NCBI GenBank assembly: GCA_021732665.1
Contig: JAKFUL010000004.1
Location: 60,844-124,843 of the forward strand
Reading direction: 5' to 3'
Source of the DNA: Acetobacteraceae bacterium
GTDB taxonomy: Bacteria > Pseudomonadota > Alphaproteobacteria > Acetobacterales > Acetobacteraceae
Length of the DNA stretch: 64,000 nt
Positions 37,113 to 47,515 of the stretch are shown one piece after another (the first letter of the stretch is position 1; the number at the start of each line of letters is the position of its first letter). Both the position numbers and the translations under genes were made by a program. A model generated the notes under the pieces. The model saw nothing but the letters and a program-made list of their open reading frames with translations. It had not been told where the DNA came from and did no database searches.

Positions 37113-37694
37113 ATGCAAGCACGACGCCAGATTCTCGCCATCGCCGCCGCCACCCTCGCGGCACCCGCCATCCTGCACGCGCAAAGCGCCGCACGGCCGG
37201 AGCCCCATGCCGCCATCCCCGACGCGATGACCGCCGATGGCCGCTTCACCAGCTTCATCGCGCTGCTCGGGCGCAGCGGCATCATCGAAAGGCTTCGCGG
37301 CGCCGGCGAATTCACCGTCTTCGCGCCCACCGATGCCGGCATCGCCACCATTCCGGCGAATATCCTCGCCGGGCTGGTCCCCACCCCCACCAACAGCAAC
37401 ACCTCGGGCGTGGGCGATGAGGTGGCGCTGGGCGCGCTGTGCAACCTGCACATCGTGGACGGCATCCACCCGCTGGGCAGCTTCACCGCCCCCAGCACCT
37501 TGCTGCGCAGCCGCAACGGCACGGCGCTGCGCGTCGAGCACACGGCCGAGCGCAGGCTGCATGTCGTGCTGGCCGACCATGAAGGCCCGCGCGTGGGCGG
37601 GCTGAACTTCGCCCGTCCGGCGACGATCCTGGTGCCGGCTGTGATGGCCGCCAACGGCATCATCCTGCCGATCGACGTGGCGCTGCTGAATTAG
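37113..37694 (+). CDS. Secreted fasciclin-domain protein
   Basis: Signal peptide; DGRFTSFIALLGRSGIIERLRGAGEFTVFAPTDAGIATIPANI...CNLHIVDG...VMAANGIILPIDVALL. Confidence 0.9.
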   Translation: MQARRQILAIAAATLAAPAILHAQSAARPEPHAAIPDAMTADGRFTSFIALLGRSGIIERLRGAGEFTVFAPTDAGIATIPANILAGLVPTPTNSNTSGVGDEVALGALCNLHIVDGIHPLGSFTAPSTLLRSRNGTALRVEHTAERRLHVVLADHEGPRVGGLNFARPATILVPAVMAANGIILPIDVALLN

Positions 37695-37768
37695 GGCATG
37701 ATGCGTTGAGGCGGGATCGCCGAATCAGCAATGGCTGGACCACGCGGAGCGAACGCCGCGTGGTCCAG
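37692..37768. repeat. Intergenic palindromic repeat element, copy 2, with a perfect 13-bp stem
   Basis: tagggcatgatgcgttgaggcgggatcgccgaatcagcaatgg, then CTGGACCACGCGG-agcgaacg-CCGCGTGGTCCAG (37735-37768). Shares blocks with 1097-1199. Confidence 0.8.
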
Positions 37769-37773
37769 GCGGC

Positions 37774-38445
37774 TCAGACCGGCGCGCTGAACAGCCGGCC
37801 GCGACCCAACAGGAAGACCCGGCCGCCGCGTGGCGTCAGCGCCACCAGCGCCGGGTCCTTCACGTCCAGCCCGCCGGTCAGCGCACCGAAGGCAGGCAGC
37901 ACCACGCGCCTGGCATCGGTGAGGAAACAGGGCCGGCTGATCGCCCCCGCGCGGGTTTCCAGGCTCGCCTTGGGGTGGAAATGGCCGCTGATCTCGGCCT
38001 CGTTGTAGCGCGCGAGCGGCGCGCCGCCGATGTGGCGGAACAGGATCGGACCGAGGCGGAACTCCTCGACGATGTCGCCGCGGAAGCCATCGGGCGGCAG
38101 CGGGTCGTGGTTTCCCAGCACCCATGTCACCTCGAGCTCCGCGAGCATGCGGGTGAGGAAGCCGCGCTCCTCGGCCGGCATGCGCCGCGCCCCCCCGGCA
38201 TCATGGAAACTGTCGCCCAGCAGCACGAGCCGCGCCGGGCCGTGCCGCCGCAGGCTCTGCGCCAGCCGCTGCAAGGTCTCGCGCGTGTCGTAGGGCGGCA
38301 GCATGCGGCCGCGCGCGGCGTGGTGGCTGGCCTTCTCCAGATGCAGATCGGCGACGACGAGCATGCGCTGCGCCGGCCAGAGCAAAACGCCGGAGGGGCA
38401 TAGCATCAGGCGCTCGCCGGCGAGATGAAGCGGGGCGGCGATCAT
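37774..38445 (-). CDS. pdeM: Ligase-associated DNA damage response endonuclease PdeM-like
   Basis: MIAAPLHLAGERLMLCPSGVLLWPAQRMLVVADLHLEKASHHAARGRMLPPYDTRETLQRL...LVLLGDSFHDAGG...WVLGNHDP...ISGHFHPKA. Confidence 0.88.
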   Translation of the reverse strand: MIAAPLHLAGERLMLCPSGVLLWPAQRMLVVADLHLEKASHHAARGRMLPPYDTRETLQRLAQSLRRHGPARLVLLGDSFHDAGGARRMPAEERGFLTRMLAELEVTWVLGNHDPLPPDGFRGDIVEEFRLGPILFRHIGGAPLARYNEAEISGHFHPKASLETRAGAISRPCFLTDARRVVLPAFGALTGGLDVKDPALVALTPRGGRVFLLGRGRLFSAPV

Positions 38446-38689
38446 GGCGCCCCCCCGACCGCGCGGCTTTGCCGCGGCCCGGCCCACCCCGCCACGCGCC
38501 GGGAAGCCGTCGCAGGCCCGGCGATGGGCGGTGGGGCGCGCCGGGGCAGCCTGCGGGGGTGAGGCATGATGGACCGCAAAACTCAACCTTCCCGGGCCGG
38601 GCCGGGATGGCACGCCACTGTTCGACGCCCCTGCTGGCCCGAATGGCGCGCCGCGAACAGCCCTGCAGGCGAAAAAGCCCCGTCTGCCC

Positions 38690-41263
38690 TCAATAAATGA
38701 ACAACCGCCCCCAGAAATCATCCAGCGTGGCGTTCTCGATATAGATCCCGCCGCCATCCAGCCCGAAGCCGATCTCCGGCAGGGTCACCACCACGCCGCC
38801 TTGGTATTCCACGGTCAGGAAGCCCGTGCGCTCCACGCCGGTGATGGCGAACCAGTCCAGCGTGCCGCCGGCGTGGATGTCGGTCACCACATCATAGAGG
38901 CCGCGCTCGAAATCCGCCGCCGTGAAGACGAAGAAATCCATCCCCGCGCCGCCCTTCAGCACATCCGCGCCCAGGCCCCCGATCAGCTGGTCATCGCCCG
39001 CGCCGCCGTCCAGCGTGTCATCGCCCGCGGCGCCGCGCAGGGTATCGGCGCCATTGCCCCCCTCGAAGCGGTTGGCGCCCGCGCTGCCGCCGAAGCTGTC
39101 ATCGCCATTGCCGCCGATCGCGCCCTCGAAGGCCGAGATGGTGTCGAGCACCCGGCCGCCCGCCCGGGTGGTGCTGGAGGTGAGGAAAACGCTCACGCCC
39201 TGGCTGACCCCGGCATAGCTCACCAGGTCGAAGCCATCGCCGCCATTGAGCAGGTTGCTGTCGCCGCCGCCCTCGATGGTGTCGTCGCCGGCGCCGCCAT
39301 AGAGGCTGTCGCGCCCCGCGCCGCCGCGCAGCAGGTCATTGCCATCGGCGCCCCAGATCCTGTTGGCGAGCGAATTGCCGATGCCGGTGAAATCGCCGGT
39401 GCCGGTGTAGAACAGGTTTTCCAGATTGGCGCCGAGCGTCCAGTCGATGCTGGTATCGACCTGGTCGATGCCGGCATTGGGCAGTTCGGTTACCACATCG
39501 CCCGGGTCCTGGACGATGTAGCGGTCATTGCCCGGGCCGCCTTCCATGGTGTCGTTGCCGGCGCCGCCGGTGAGCGTGTCATTGCTGGCGAAGCCGCGCA
39601 GCAGGTCATCCTCGGGGCTGGCGGTGAGGTTGTCATTCCCCGCCCCGCCATCGACGGTGATGCCCGGGACGTCGGTCACCGTGATGGCGATGTCCTGGCC
39701 ATTGCTCAGCTTGCCGTCGGAGGCGTTGATGGTGAGGTTGTAGATGTTGTTCTTGCCGTCATCGGCCGGCGCCTCGAAGTCAGGGGCGGCGCGGAAGCTC
39801 AGCGCGCCGGTCTCCAGACCAATGCTGAACAGCGCCGCATCGGTGCCGCTGAGCGTCCAGGTGACCGGGCCGGCCTTGGAGGTGGCGATCGCGGAGTAGA
39901 CCGTGCCGGCGGTGTTCTCCGGCGCATCCGCCGCTTTGCCGGAGGTGATGACCGGGCCGTCATCCTCGGGGGTGACGGTGACGGTGATGGCGGGCAGGAG
40001 CGGCGTGTTGCGGAAGGCCGGCAGCCTGCCGTCGCTCTCCCCCGAGACCAGGTCGCGATCGCCATCGCCGTCAAGGTCCAGGAAGGCGGGCGTGCTGCGG
40101 TCCCCAACATCAATTCCGTTGAACGGATTGGCGGTGCCGCTCAGCGCGGTAAAGACCGGCGCCGAGGCGGTGCCGGTGTTGCGCCAGGCCAGCAGCGTGC
40201 CGTTGCGCTCGCCCGAAACAAGGTCGAGATCGCCATCGCCGTCAAGGTCCAGGAAGGCGGGCGTGCTGCCGAACCCAACGTCGATGCCGTTGAACGGATT
40301 GGCGGTGCCGGTCAGCGCGGTGAAGACCGGCGCGGAGGCGGGGCCGGTGTTGCGGAAGGCCCGCAGCATGCCGTTGCTCTCGCCCGAAACAAGGTCGAGA
40401 TCGCCATCGCCGTCCAGGTCCAGGAAGGCGGGGGCGCTGTTGACCCCAACATCGATGTCGTTGAAGGGATTGTCGCTGCCGCTCAGCGCGGTGAAGACCG
40501 GCGCCGAGGAGGGGCCGGTGTTGCGCCAGGCCAGCAGCGTGCCGAAATATTCGCCCGAAACAAGGTCGAGATCGCCATCGCCGTCCAGGTCCAGGAAGGC
40601 GGGGGTGCTGTTGAACCCAACGTCGATGCCGTCAAACGGATTGGCGGTGCCGCTCAGCGCGGTGAAGACCGGCGCCGAGGCGGGGCCGGTGTTGCGGAAG
40701 GCCAGCAGCGCGCCGCTGATCGCGCCCGCGACCAGGTCGAGATCGCCATCGCCGTCCAGGTCCAGGAAGGCGGGGGCGCTGTTGACCCCAACATCGATGT
40801 CGTTGAAGGGATTGGCGGTGCCGGAAAGCGCGGCCAGTGTGCCAATGCCCACGCCCAGCCCCGCACCCGCGCCATCCACCACATCGACCGTCAATGTGCG
40901 TGTCAGCGTCGGCTCATCGCTGATATTGCCATAGGCCAGGCGCTGGATCAGCGCATCCACCGCGGCACCCGTGGCGGCGGCGTTGAAGCTGATGACGGCA
41001 TCATTGCCCGAGCCACCCGCGAGCGTGCCGAACACCGTGCCGCCAAAGCTGATGCTGGCGCCGGAAACCCCGATCTGCCCCGCGCCGCCGCCCTCGTTCA
41101 GCACCGAAACCCGGTCCTCGGCCAGCAGGCCGGAGACCACCAGCCGGCCACCCGCAAGCGAGGTCGCGCTGGTGAAGGCGACATCCGAGTCGAGCAGCTG
41201 TGGCGCCGCATTCACCGCGTTCTCAAGGAAGGTGATGGAGGGGGCAAATCCTGTCAGGGGCAT
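38690..41263 (-). CDS. Large RTX (hemolysin-type Ca-binding) protein with FG-GAP/VCBS-like repeats, likely type I secretion substrate
   Basis: Five LDLDGDGDLDLVSG repeats, cadherin-like segment, then GGAGNDTLTGGAGNDTMEGGPGNDRY and GGAGRDSLYGGAGDDTIEGG RTX nonapeptides. No N-terminal signal peptide. Confidence 0.9.
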   Translation of the reverse strand: MPLTGFAPSITFLENAVNAAPQLLDSDVAFTSATSLAGGRLVVSGLLAEDRVSVLNEGGGAGQIGVSGASISFGGTVFGTLAGGSGNDAVISFNAAATGAAVDALIQRLAYGNISDEPTLTRTLTVDVVDGAGAGLGVGIGTLAALSGTANPFNDIDVGVNSAPAFLDLDGDGDLDLVAGAISGALLAFRNTGPASAPVFTALSGTANPFDGIDVGFNSTPAFLDLDGDGDLDLVSGEYFGTLLAWRNTGPSSAPVFTALSGSDNPFNDIDVGVNSAPAFLDLDGDGDLDLVSGESNGMLRAFRNTGPASAPVFTALTGTANPFNGIDVGFGSTPAFLDLDGDGDLDLVSGERNGTLLAWRNTGTASAPVFTALSGTANPFNGIDVGDRSTPAFLDLDGDGDRDLVSGESDGRLPAFRNTPLLPAITVTVTPEDDGPVITSGKAADAPENTAGTVYSAIATSKAGPVTWTLSGTDAALFSIGLETGALSFRAAPDFEAPADDGKNNIYNLTINASDGKLSNGQDIAITVTDVPGITVDGGAGNDNLTASPEDDLLRGFASNDTLTGGAGNDTMEGGPGNDRYIVQDPGDVVTELPNAGIDQVDTSIDWTLGANLENLFYTGTGDFTGIGNSLANRIWGADGNDLLRGGAGRDSLYGGAGDDTIEGGGDSNLLNGGDGFDLVSYAGVSQGVSVFLTSSTTRAGGRVLDTISAFEGAIGGNGDDSFGGSAGANRFEGGNGADTLRGAAGDDTLDGGAGDDQLIGGLGADVLKGGAGMDFFVFTAADFERGLYDVVTDIHAGGTLDWFAITGVERTGFLTVEYQGGVVVTLPEIGFGLDGGGIYIENATLDDFWGRLFIY
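40005..40859 (-). repeat. Five tandem 171-bp (57-aa) repeats within the RTX gene
   Basis: The segment gccatcgccgtc recurs at 40061, 40232, 40403, 40574 and 40745, a period of exactly 171 bp. Confidence 0.93.
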
Positions 41264-41522
41264 GATCGGGCACTTTCTCGTTCACGGTGGACGGCGTTCA
41301 GGCGGCACTCCAGGCTCGTCCATCCCGCACTCCCGGAAAGGGGGCCTCAATCACAGCTCGCTGGTTTGTGATGACAGAGATTAACTGAGATACAAGGTTT
41401 GGCAACTTTCCGAAATCTTACAGCATTGTCTCGCCCCCTGAGACAGCGGGCCAGCCCCTCTCTTGCCGCCACACCCCGCCGGCGCTAACGCCGCGCCAAC
41501 ACCGCGCCGAAGATCCTTCCAG

Positions 41523-42593
41523 ATGTCCCAGACCGCCAGCCCAGGCGCCGCCGAAGGCCCCATGCTCACCGCCTCGCCCGGCCTGGTCCGCTGGATGGCC
41601 GAGCAGCGGGTGAGTTTCGCCATCACCACCTATCAGGCCGGCCGCCTCATCTTCATCGGCCAGCGCCCCGATGGCCGCCTGCGCGGGCATGAGCGGCTGG
41701 TCGAGCAATGCCAGGGCCTGTGGACCAATGGCCAGAGCCTGTGGACCAGCAGCAAGACCATGCTCTGGCGCTTCCACAACGCCCTGCCGCCCGGCCAGGC
41801 CACCGAACAGGGCGCCGACCGCCTCTTCACCCCGCGTGAGGCGCGGGTGACCGGGGCGGTGGACATGCACGATATAGGCTTCGGCCAGACGGCGGAGATG
41901 GCGGCACCCGGCCCGATCTTCGTGGCGACCCAGTTCAACTGCCTGGCGACCTTCAGCGAGACGGCGGGTTTCCGGCCGGTCTGGCGCCCGCCCTTCATCT
42001 CGGCGATGGTGGCGGAGGATCGCTGCCATCTCAACGGTCTGGCGATGGATGGCGCGGCGCCGGCCTATGTCACCGCCGTCTCCGCCTCCGACGTGCTGGA
42101 TGGCTGGCGCGACCGCAGGCGCGATGGCGGGGTGGTGCTGGAGGTGCCCAGCGGGCGGGTGATGGGCACGGGCTTCTCCATGCCGCATTCGCCGCGGCTG
42201 CGCGATGGCCGGCTGTGGCTGCTCAATTCCGGCCGGGGCGAGCTGGGCTGGCTCGACCTGATCTATGGCCGCTTCCACCCCGTGGCCTTCCTGCCCGGCT
42301 TCGCCCGCGGGCTGGCGCTGGTCGGGCGCTACGCCGTGGTCGGGCTGTCGCGGCCGCGCAAAAACCTGACCTTCGAGGGGCTGGATCTGGACGAGGCGCT
42401 GCGCGCGCGCGACGCCGTGCCGCGCTGCGGCCTGGTGGTGATCGACCTGGAAAACGGCCAGACCGTGCAATGGCTGCGCTTCGAGCACACCATCCAGGAG
42501 CTATACGACGTGGCGGCGCTGGAGGGCGTGATGCAGGCCGAGGCGGTGGGCTTCCGCGGCGAGGATCTGGAGCGCGCGGCCACGCCGGAATAG
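41523..42593 (+). CDS. TIGR03032 family protein
   Basis: SFAITTYQAGRLIFIGQRPDGRL...LWTSSKTMLWRFHNALPPG...VDMHDIGF...FISAMVAEDRCHLNGLAMDGAAPAYVTAVS...MPHSPRLRDGRLWLLNSGRGELG. Confidence 0.88.
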   Translation: MSQTASPGAAEGPMLTASPGLVRWMAEQRVSFAITTYQAGRLIFIGQRPDGRLRGHERLVEQCQGLWTNGQSLWTSSKTMLWRFHNALPPGQATEQGADRLFTPREARVTGAVDMHDIGFGQTAEMAAPGPIFVATQFNCLATFSETAGFRPVWRPPFISAMVAEDRCHLNGLAMDGAAPAYVTAVSASDVLDGWRDRRRDGGVVLEVPSGRVMGTGFSMPHSPRLRDGRLWLLNSGRGELGWLDLIYGRFHPVAFLPGFARGLALVGRYAVVGLSRPRKNLTFEGLDLDEALRARDAVPRCGLVVIDLENGQTVQWLRFEHTIQELYDVAALEGVMQAEAVGFRGEDLERAATPE

Positions 42594-42597
42594 CGGT

Positions 42598-44598
42598 TCA
42601 ACCCCAGCCGAGATGTTCGACAAGGCGGGCCATCACCCCCGCCCAGTCGCCGCGCCGTTGCTGCCGGAACAGCCGCGCGGTGGGATACCACGGGCTGTCC
42701 TCGCGCCGCAGCAGCCAGCGCCAGTCGCTGGGCTGGGCGAGGAGGATGCACACCGGCCGCCCCAGCGCGCCGGCGAGATGGGCGACCGAGGTGTCCACCG
42801 TCACCACCACATCGAGCAGCGAGACCAGGGCGGCGGTGTCGTCGAAATCGCGGCATTGCGGGCCGAGCATGCGCAGTGCGGGCATGGCGGCGAGCGTCGC
42901 GCGGTCGCGCTCGGGCAATTCATGCTGCAGGCCGATCACCTCCGCCCCCAGCGCCAGCAGCGGCGCCGCGGCGGCGAGCGGCATGGAGCGCCGGGCGTCA
43001 TTGCCATGCAGGCTGTTGCCGGCCCAGACCAGGCCGATGCGCTGTCCCTCCGCCGGCCCCAGCCGCCGCGCCCATTCCTGCCGCCGCGCGGCACTGGCGG
43101 CGAGATAGGGCACCGCGCCCGGAATCGTCGCGAGCGAGGTCTCGAAGGCCAGCGGCAGGCTGAGCAGCGGGCAATGCAGGTCAAAGGGCGGCAGCTTTTC
43201 GCCATGCGGCAGCACGGCGGCGGGGCCGGCCAGGCTGCGCAGCAGGCCAACCAGGGGCGGCTGCACCTCCAGCAGCACCTCGGCGCCACGCGCCGCGACC
43301 ATGCCGGCGTAGCGGCAGAATTGCAGCGTGTCGCCCAGGCCCTGCTCGGCATGCAGCAGCACCCGCCGGCCGGCGATATCCTCCTCGCCGAGCCAGAGCG
43401 GCTGCGGAAAATCCCGATTGGCCGAGGGGAAATCAGGCACCTGCCAACGCGCCTCATGATCGCGCCAGGCCGCCGGCAGGTCGCCGGTGGCGAGACGGTG
43501 CAGCGAGGCGGAAAACCGGGTGCGGGCAGCATCGGGCTTGAGCGCCAGGGCCTGGGCGTGGCAGCGCAAGGCCTCCTCCTCCCGCGCCAGGGCGAACAGC
43601 ACATGGCCGCGCTCGGCGAGCACCTGCGCCTCGTCCTCGCCTTGCAGGCTGGACAATTCCTCCAGCGCCTCCTCCAGGCGATCGAGGTCGATCAGCAGGC
43701 GGGCCCGCTTGCGGCGGAGATCCATGGTGTTCGGGCCATCGCGCAGGCTGGCGTCGATGTCCGCCAGAACGCCGACCAGGTGCTCCCTCGCCTCAGCCCA
43801 TCGCCCGAGCGCCGTCAGGGCATCGGCCAGGGCATGCCGTGTGCGCTGGGGTTCGTGCCCGGTGGCCAGGGCGGCTTGCAGGTCGGGCAGCGCCTCCTGG
43901 TGGCGGCGTTGCATCTGCAACTGTCGGCCGCGCGCCAACAGCGCCTCGCCATCGCCCGGCGCAATGGCCAGGGCGAGCCCGAGATGGACCAGCCCGGCCT
44001 CGAAGTGACGGGCCCGGCCGAGCAGCGCGCCAAGCCTGGTCTGCGCCGCCGCGACCGAGGGCTGCAAGGCGGTGGCGCGGGACTGGGCGGCGATGGCGTC
44101 GTCCATCCGGCCCATCGCCTCCAGCACCTGCGCCCGCAGCGCCCAGCCCTGCTCGCGGCCGGGATGGGCGGCCAGCAGGCGGTCCACCCCGGCCAGCGCC
44201 TCCGGCAGCCGGGCCAGCCGGTGCAGCGCCACGGCGCGGTTGAGCAGCGCGCCGGCATGGTCGGGGCGGCGGGCGAGGGCGGCGTCGAAGCCGGCCAGCG
44301 CCTCCTCCAGCCGGTCCTCGCGGGCCAGGATCATGGCCTGGCGGTAGGGGAAGTCGGGCTCATTGGGCTGCAACTGGGCAGCGCGGCCATGCGCGTCCAG
44401 CGCGGTTTGCGCATCGCCGGCGCGGGCGGCGGCCAGGCCCAGCAGATGCAGCGCCGGCACCTCGTCCGGCGCCAGGGCCAGCACCGCGCGCGCGGCGGCG
44501 ATGGCCTCATCGAGGCGCCCGGCGCGATAGGCCTGGGTGGCCGCGGCCAGCATCGCCTGGGGGTCGCGCCCGGCCGCTCGCGTCATCCTCGTCTCCAT
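42598..44598 (-). CDS. TPR-repeat protein with C-terminal glycosyltransferase (GT9/GT41-like) domain
   Basis: Multiple TPRs ([29 protein letters not shown]...), then C-terminal [28 protein letters not shown]...[28 protein letters not shown]. Confidence 0.9.
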   Translation of the reverse strand: METRMTRAAGRDPQAMLAAATQAYRAGRLDEAIAAARAVLALAPDEVPALHLLGLAAARAGDAQTALDAHGRAAQLQPNEPDFPYRQAMILAREDRLEEALAGFDAALARRPDHAGALLNRAVALHRLARLPEALAGVDRLLAAHPGREQGWALRAQVLEAMGRMDDAIAAQSRATALQPSVAAAQTRLGALLGRARHFEAGLVHLGLALAIAPGDGEALLARGRQLQMQRRHQEALPDLQAALATGHEPQRTRHALADALTALGRWAEAREHLVGVLADIDASLRDGPNTMDLRRKRARLLIDLDRLEEALEELSSLQGEDEAQVLAERGHVLFALAREEEALRCHAQALALKPDAARTRFSASLHRLATGDLPAAWRDHEARWQVPDFPSANRDFPQPLWLGEEDIAGRRVLLHAEQGLGDTLQFCRYAGMVAARGAEVLLEVQPPLVGLLRSLAGPAAVLPHGEKLPPFDLHCPLLSLPLAFETSLATIPGAVPYLAASAARRQEWARRLGPAEGQRIGLVWAGNSLHGNDARRSMPLAAAAPLLALGAEVIGLQHELPERDRATLAAMPALRMLGPQCRDFDDTAALVSLLDVVVTVDTSVAHLAGALGRPVCILLAQPSDWRWLLRREDSPWYPTARLFRQQRRGDWAGVMARLVEHLGWG

Positions 44599-44675
44599 CC
44601 CCGCGCCTCAGGCTCCCGTCGGCGCGGCGGGCATGCGAAGGTGGCGCGAATTTCGCCACGGTTTCAAGGCCTGCC

Positions 44676-45590
44676 ATGCCATCCGCCGCCCCGCTCACCC
44701 CGCATCTGCTGCGCCTGCAGGCCGAGGCGATCGCCATTCTGTGGGAAAGCGCCGCGAGTTTCCGCCGCCCCGTGCTGCTCTATTCCATCGGCAAGGACAG
44801 CTCGGTGGTGCTGCACCTCGCGCGCAAGGCCTTCGGGCCGGGGCCGCTGCCGTTTCCCTGCCTGCATATCGCCACCGGCTGGGATTTCCGCGCGATGCTG
44901 GAATTCCGCGACCGCCGGGCGGAGGAGCTGGGCTTGCGGCTGATCGTGCACAGCAATGCCGAGGGCCTCGCCCGCGGCATCAACCCGATCGACAGCGGCA
45001 GCCAGCTGCATATGAGCGTGATGGGCACCGAGGCGTTGAAACAGGCGCTGGACGCGCATGGCTTCGACGCCGCGATCGGCGGCGCGCGGCGCGACGAGGA
45101 GAAATCCCGCGCCAAGGAGCGCATCTTCAGCCACCGCGCCCAGGGCCATGTCTGGGACCCGCGCGAACAGCGGCCGGAGCTTTGGGGCCTGGCCAATACC
45201 CGGCTGCACCCCGGCGAGAGCATGCGCGTCTTCCCGCTCTCGAACTGGACCGAGATGGATGTCTGGGAATATATCGCGGCCGAGGAGATCCCTCTCGTGC
45301 CGCTGTATTTCGCGGCCCCCCGCCCGGTGCTGCGGCGCGAGGGCATGCTGATCATGCGCGATGACGAGCGCATGCCGCTGCGCCCCGGCGAGGCGGTGGA
45401 GAGCCTCCAGGTGCGCTTTCGCACCATGGGCGACTGGCCGCTGACGGCGGCGCATGAAAGCCGCGCCACGACGCCCCGGGCGGTGATCGAGGAGCTGCGC
45501 ACGACGCGGGTGAGCGAACGCGCCGGGCGGCTGATCGACCGCGACCAGGAGGCCTCGATGGAGCGCAAGAAGCGGGCGGGGTATTTCTGA
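44676..45590 (+). CDS. cysD: Sulfate adenylyltransferase subunit 2
   Basis: [46 protein letters not shown]...[18 protein letters not shown]...[11 protein letters not shown]. Confidence 0.97.
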   Translation: MPSAAPLTPHLLRLQAEAIAILWESAASFRRPVLLYSIGKDSSVVLHLARKAFGPGPLPFPCLHIATGWDFRAMLEFRDRRAEELGLRLIVHSNAEGLARGINPIDSGSQLHMSVMGTEALKQALDAHGFDAAIGGARRDEEKSRAKERIFSHRAQGHVWDPREQRPELWGLANTRLHPGESMRVFPLSNWTEMDVWEYIAAEEIPLVPLYFAAPRPVLRREGMLIMRDDERMPLRPGEAVESLQVRFRTMGDWPLTAAHESRATTPRAVIEELRTTRVSERAGRLIDRDQEASMERKKRAGYF

Positions 45591-47458
45591 TGCCCGATCC
45601 GGCCCGGCGCGGGTTGTTGCGCCTGCTCACCTGCGGCTCGGTCGATGACGGCAAATCCACCCTGATCGGGCGGCTGCTGCACGACACCGGGCAGATCATG
45701 GACGACACACTGGAGGGTCTGGCACGCGACAGCCAGCGGCAGGGCGGCGTGGCGGCGCCGCTCGACCTCGCCCTGCTGACCGACGGGCTGGAGGCGGAGC
45801 GCGAGCAGGGCATCACCATCGATGTCGCCCATCGCTATTTCGCCACCGCGCGGCGCGGCTTCATCCTGGCCGACACGCCGGGGCATGAGCAGTACACCCG
45901 CAACATGGCCACCGCCGCGTCGAATTCCGAACTCGCGGTCATCCTGGTCGATGCCCGCAAGGGGGTGCTGGCGCAGACCAGGCGGCATGGCGCCATCGCC
46001 GCCATGCTGGGCATCCGCCACGCCGTGCTGGCGGTGAACAAGATGGATCTGGTGGATTGGGAGGAGGCGGCGTTCGGGCGCATCGCCGCCGAATGGGCGG
46101 GTTTCGCGGACGGGCTGGGCTTCGCCACGATGGCGGCCATTCCGCTCTGCGCCCGGCTCGGCGGCAACATCGTCCGGCGCGAGGGCGCGGCGCCGTGGTA
46201 TCGCGGGCCGACCCTGCTGGCGCATCTGGAGGAGGTGGTGCCGGAGCAGCCCTCAGGCCCCATGCGGTTCCCGGTGCAATGGGTCAGGCGCGCGGAGCCG
46301 GATGTCCGGGGCTATTGCGGCGTGGTGTCGGGCGGGCGGATCGCGCCGGGCGATGCGGTGATGGTCGCGGGCACCGGCCGGCGCAGCCGCGTCAGCCGCA
46401 TCCTCGGCCCCGGTGCCGAGCAGGCCGAGGCGCTGGCCGGCGAGGCGGTGACGCTGTACCTCGCCGATGAGGTGGACCTCGCGCGCGGCGACGTGCTGGC
46501 CGCGCCCGACGACGCGCCGGTGGTGGCGGACCAGCTGGCCGCGCATCTGCTGTGGCTGGATGCGGAGGCGATGCTGCCGGGCCGGCAATACCTCGCCCGC
46601 TTCGGCCAGGTCTGGACCGAGGCGCGGGTCACCGCGATCCGCCACCGGATCGACCTGCCGACATCCCGGCCGCTGCCGGCCCGGCGGCTGGAGATGAACG
46701 AGATGGCGCGCTGCCACCTCGCCCTCGCCCGGCGCGTGGCCATCGACCCCTATGCGCAGAACCGCGCGACCGGCGCCTTCCTGCTGGTGGACCGTTTCAG
46801 CCACCGCACGGTGGCGGCGGGGATGGTGGAATTCGCGCTGCGCCGCGCCGGCAATATCCAGCCCGAGGCGTTGGGGGTGGACAAGGCCGCGCGGGCGGCG
46901 CTGGTCGGGCAGAAGCCGCTGGTGGTCTGGTTCACCGGGCTGTCGGGGGCAGGCAAATCCACCATAGCCCGGCTGGTGGAACAGCTTCTGCACCGGCAGG
47001 GGCGGCACACCTACAGCCTCGATGGCGACAATCTGCGGCATGGGCTGAACAGCGATCTGGGCTTCACCGATGAGGACCGGGTGGAGAATATCCGCCGTGT
47101 CGGCGAGGTGGCGCGGCTCTTCGTCGATGCCGGGCTGATCGTGATGTGCAGCTTCATCTCGCCCTTCCGGGCGGAGCGGCTGATCGTGCGGGAGATGCTG
47201 GGGCCGGGCGAGTTCCTGGAGGTCTTCGTCGACGCGCCGCTGGCCGAATGCATGCGGCGCGACCCCAAGGGGCTCTATGCCAAGGCGGCGCGCGGCGAGA
47301 TCGCGAATTTCACCGGCATCTCCTCGCCCTATCAGCCGCCGGAGGCGCCGGAGCTGCGGCTGGACACGGCGGCGCTGACGCCGGAGGCGGCGGCGGAGCT
47401 GGTGGTGCAGCGGGTAATGGCGATGATGGCGGAGGCGTCCTCGCAGAATAAGGTTTAA
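45590..47458 (+). CDS. cysNC: Bifunctional sulfate adenylyltransferase subunit 1 / adenylylsulfate kinase
   Basis: [26 protein letters not shown]...[19 protein letters not shown]-terminal [47 protein letters not shown]. Confidence 0.97.
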   Translation: MPDPARRGLLRLLTCGSVDDGKSTLIGRLLHDTGQIMDDTLEGLARDSQRQGGVAAPLDLALLTDGLEAEREQGITIDVAHRYFATARRGFILADTPGHEQYTRNMATAASNSELAVILVDARKGVLAQTRRHGAIAAMLGIRHAVLAVNKMDLVDWEEAAFGRIAAEWAGFADGLGFATMAAIPLCARLGGNIVRREGAAPWYRGPTLLAHLEEVVPEQPSGPMRFPVQWVRRAEPDVRGYCGVVSGGRIAPGDAVMVAGTGRRSRVSRILGPGAEQAEALAGEAVTLYLADEVDLARGDVLAAPDDAPVVADQLAAHLLWLDAEAMLPGRQYLARFGQVWTEARVTAIRHRIDLPTSRPLPARRLEMNEMARCHLALARRVAIDPYAQNRATGAFLLVDRFSHRTVAAGMVEFALRRAGNIQPEALGVDKAARAALVGQKPLVVWFTGLSGAGKSTIARLVEQLLHRQGRHTYSLDGDNLRHGLNSDLGFTDEDRVENIRRVGEVARLFVDAGLIVMCSFISPFRAERLIVREMLGPGEFLEVFVDAPLAECMRRDPKGLYAKAARGEIANFTGISSPYQPPEAPELRLDTAALTPEAAAELVVQRVMAMMAEASSQNKV

Positions 47459-47515
47459 ATTCCTTGACAACAGGAATTACCGCCGTTAGGTTCCGCCGGC
47501 AATCCGGAGCCTGCC

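Noticed and set aside
40005-40859. CRISPR-like array
   Set aside because: The repeats are 171 bp, in-frame protein repeats without spacers, and no cas genes are present.
38801-41371. 856-aa plus-strand ORF opposite the RTX gene
   Set aside because: Mirror of the repetitive RTX coding sequence; low-complexity composition without a family match.
41330-41375. CRP-like site (TCACA...TGTGA) upstream of the RTX gene
   Set aside because: Half-sites are in the wrong orientation for CRP (TGTGA-N6-TCACA) and spacing is too long.
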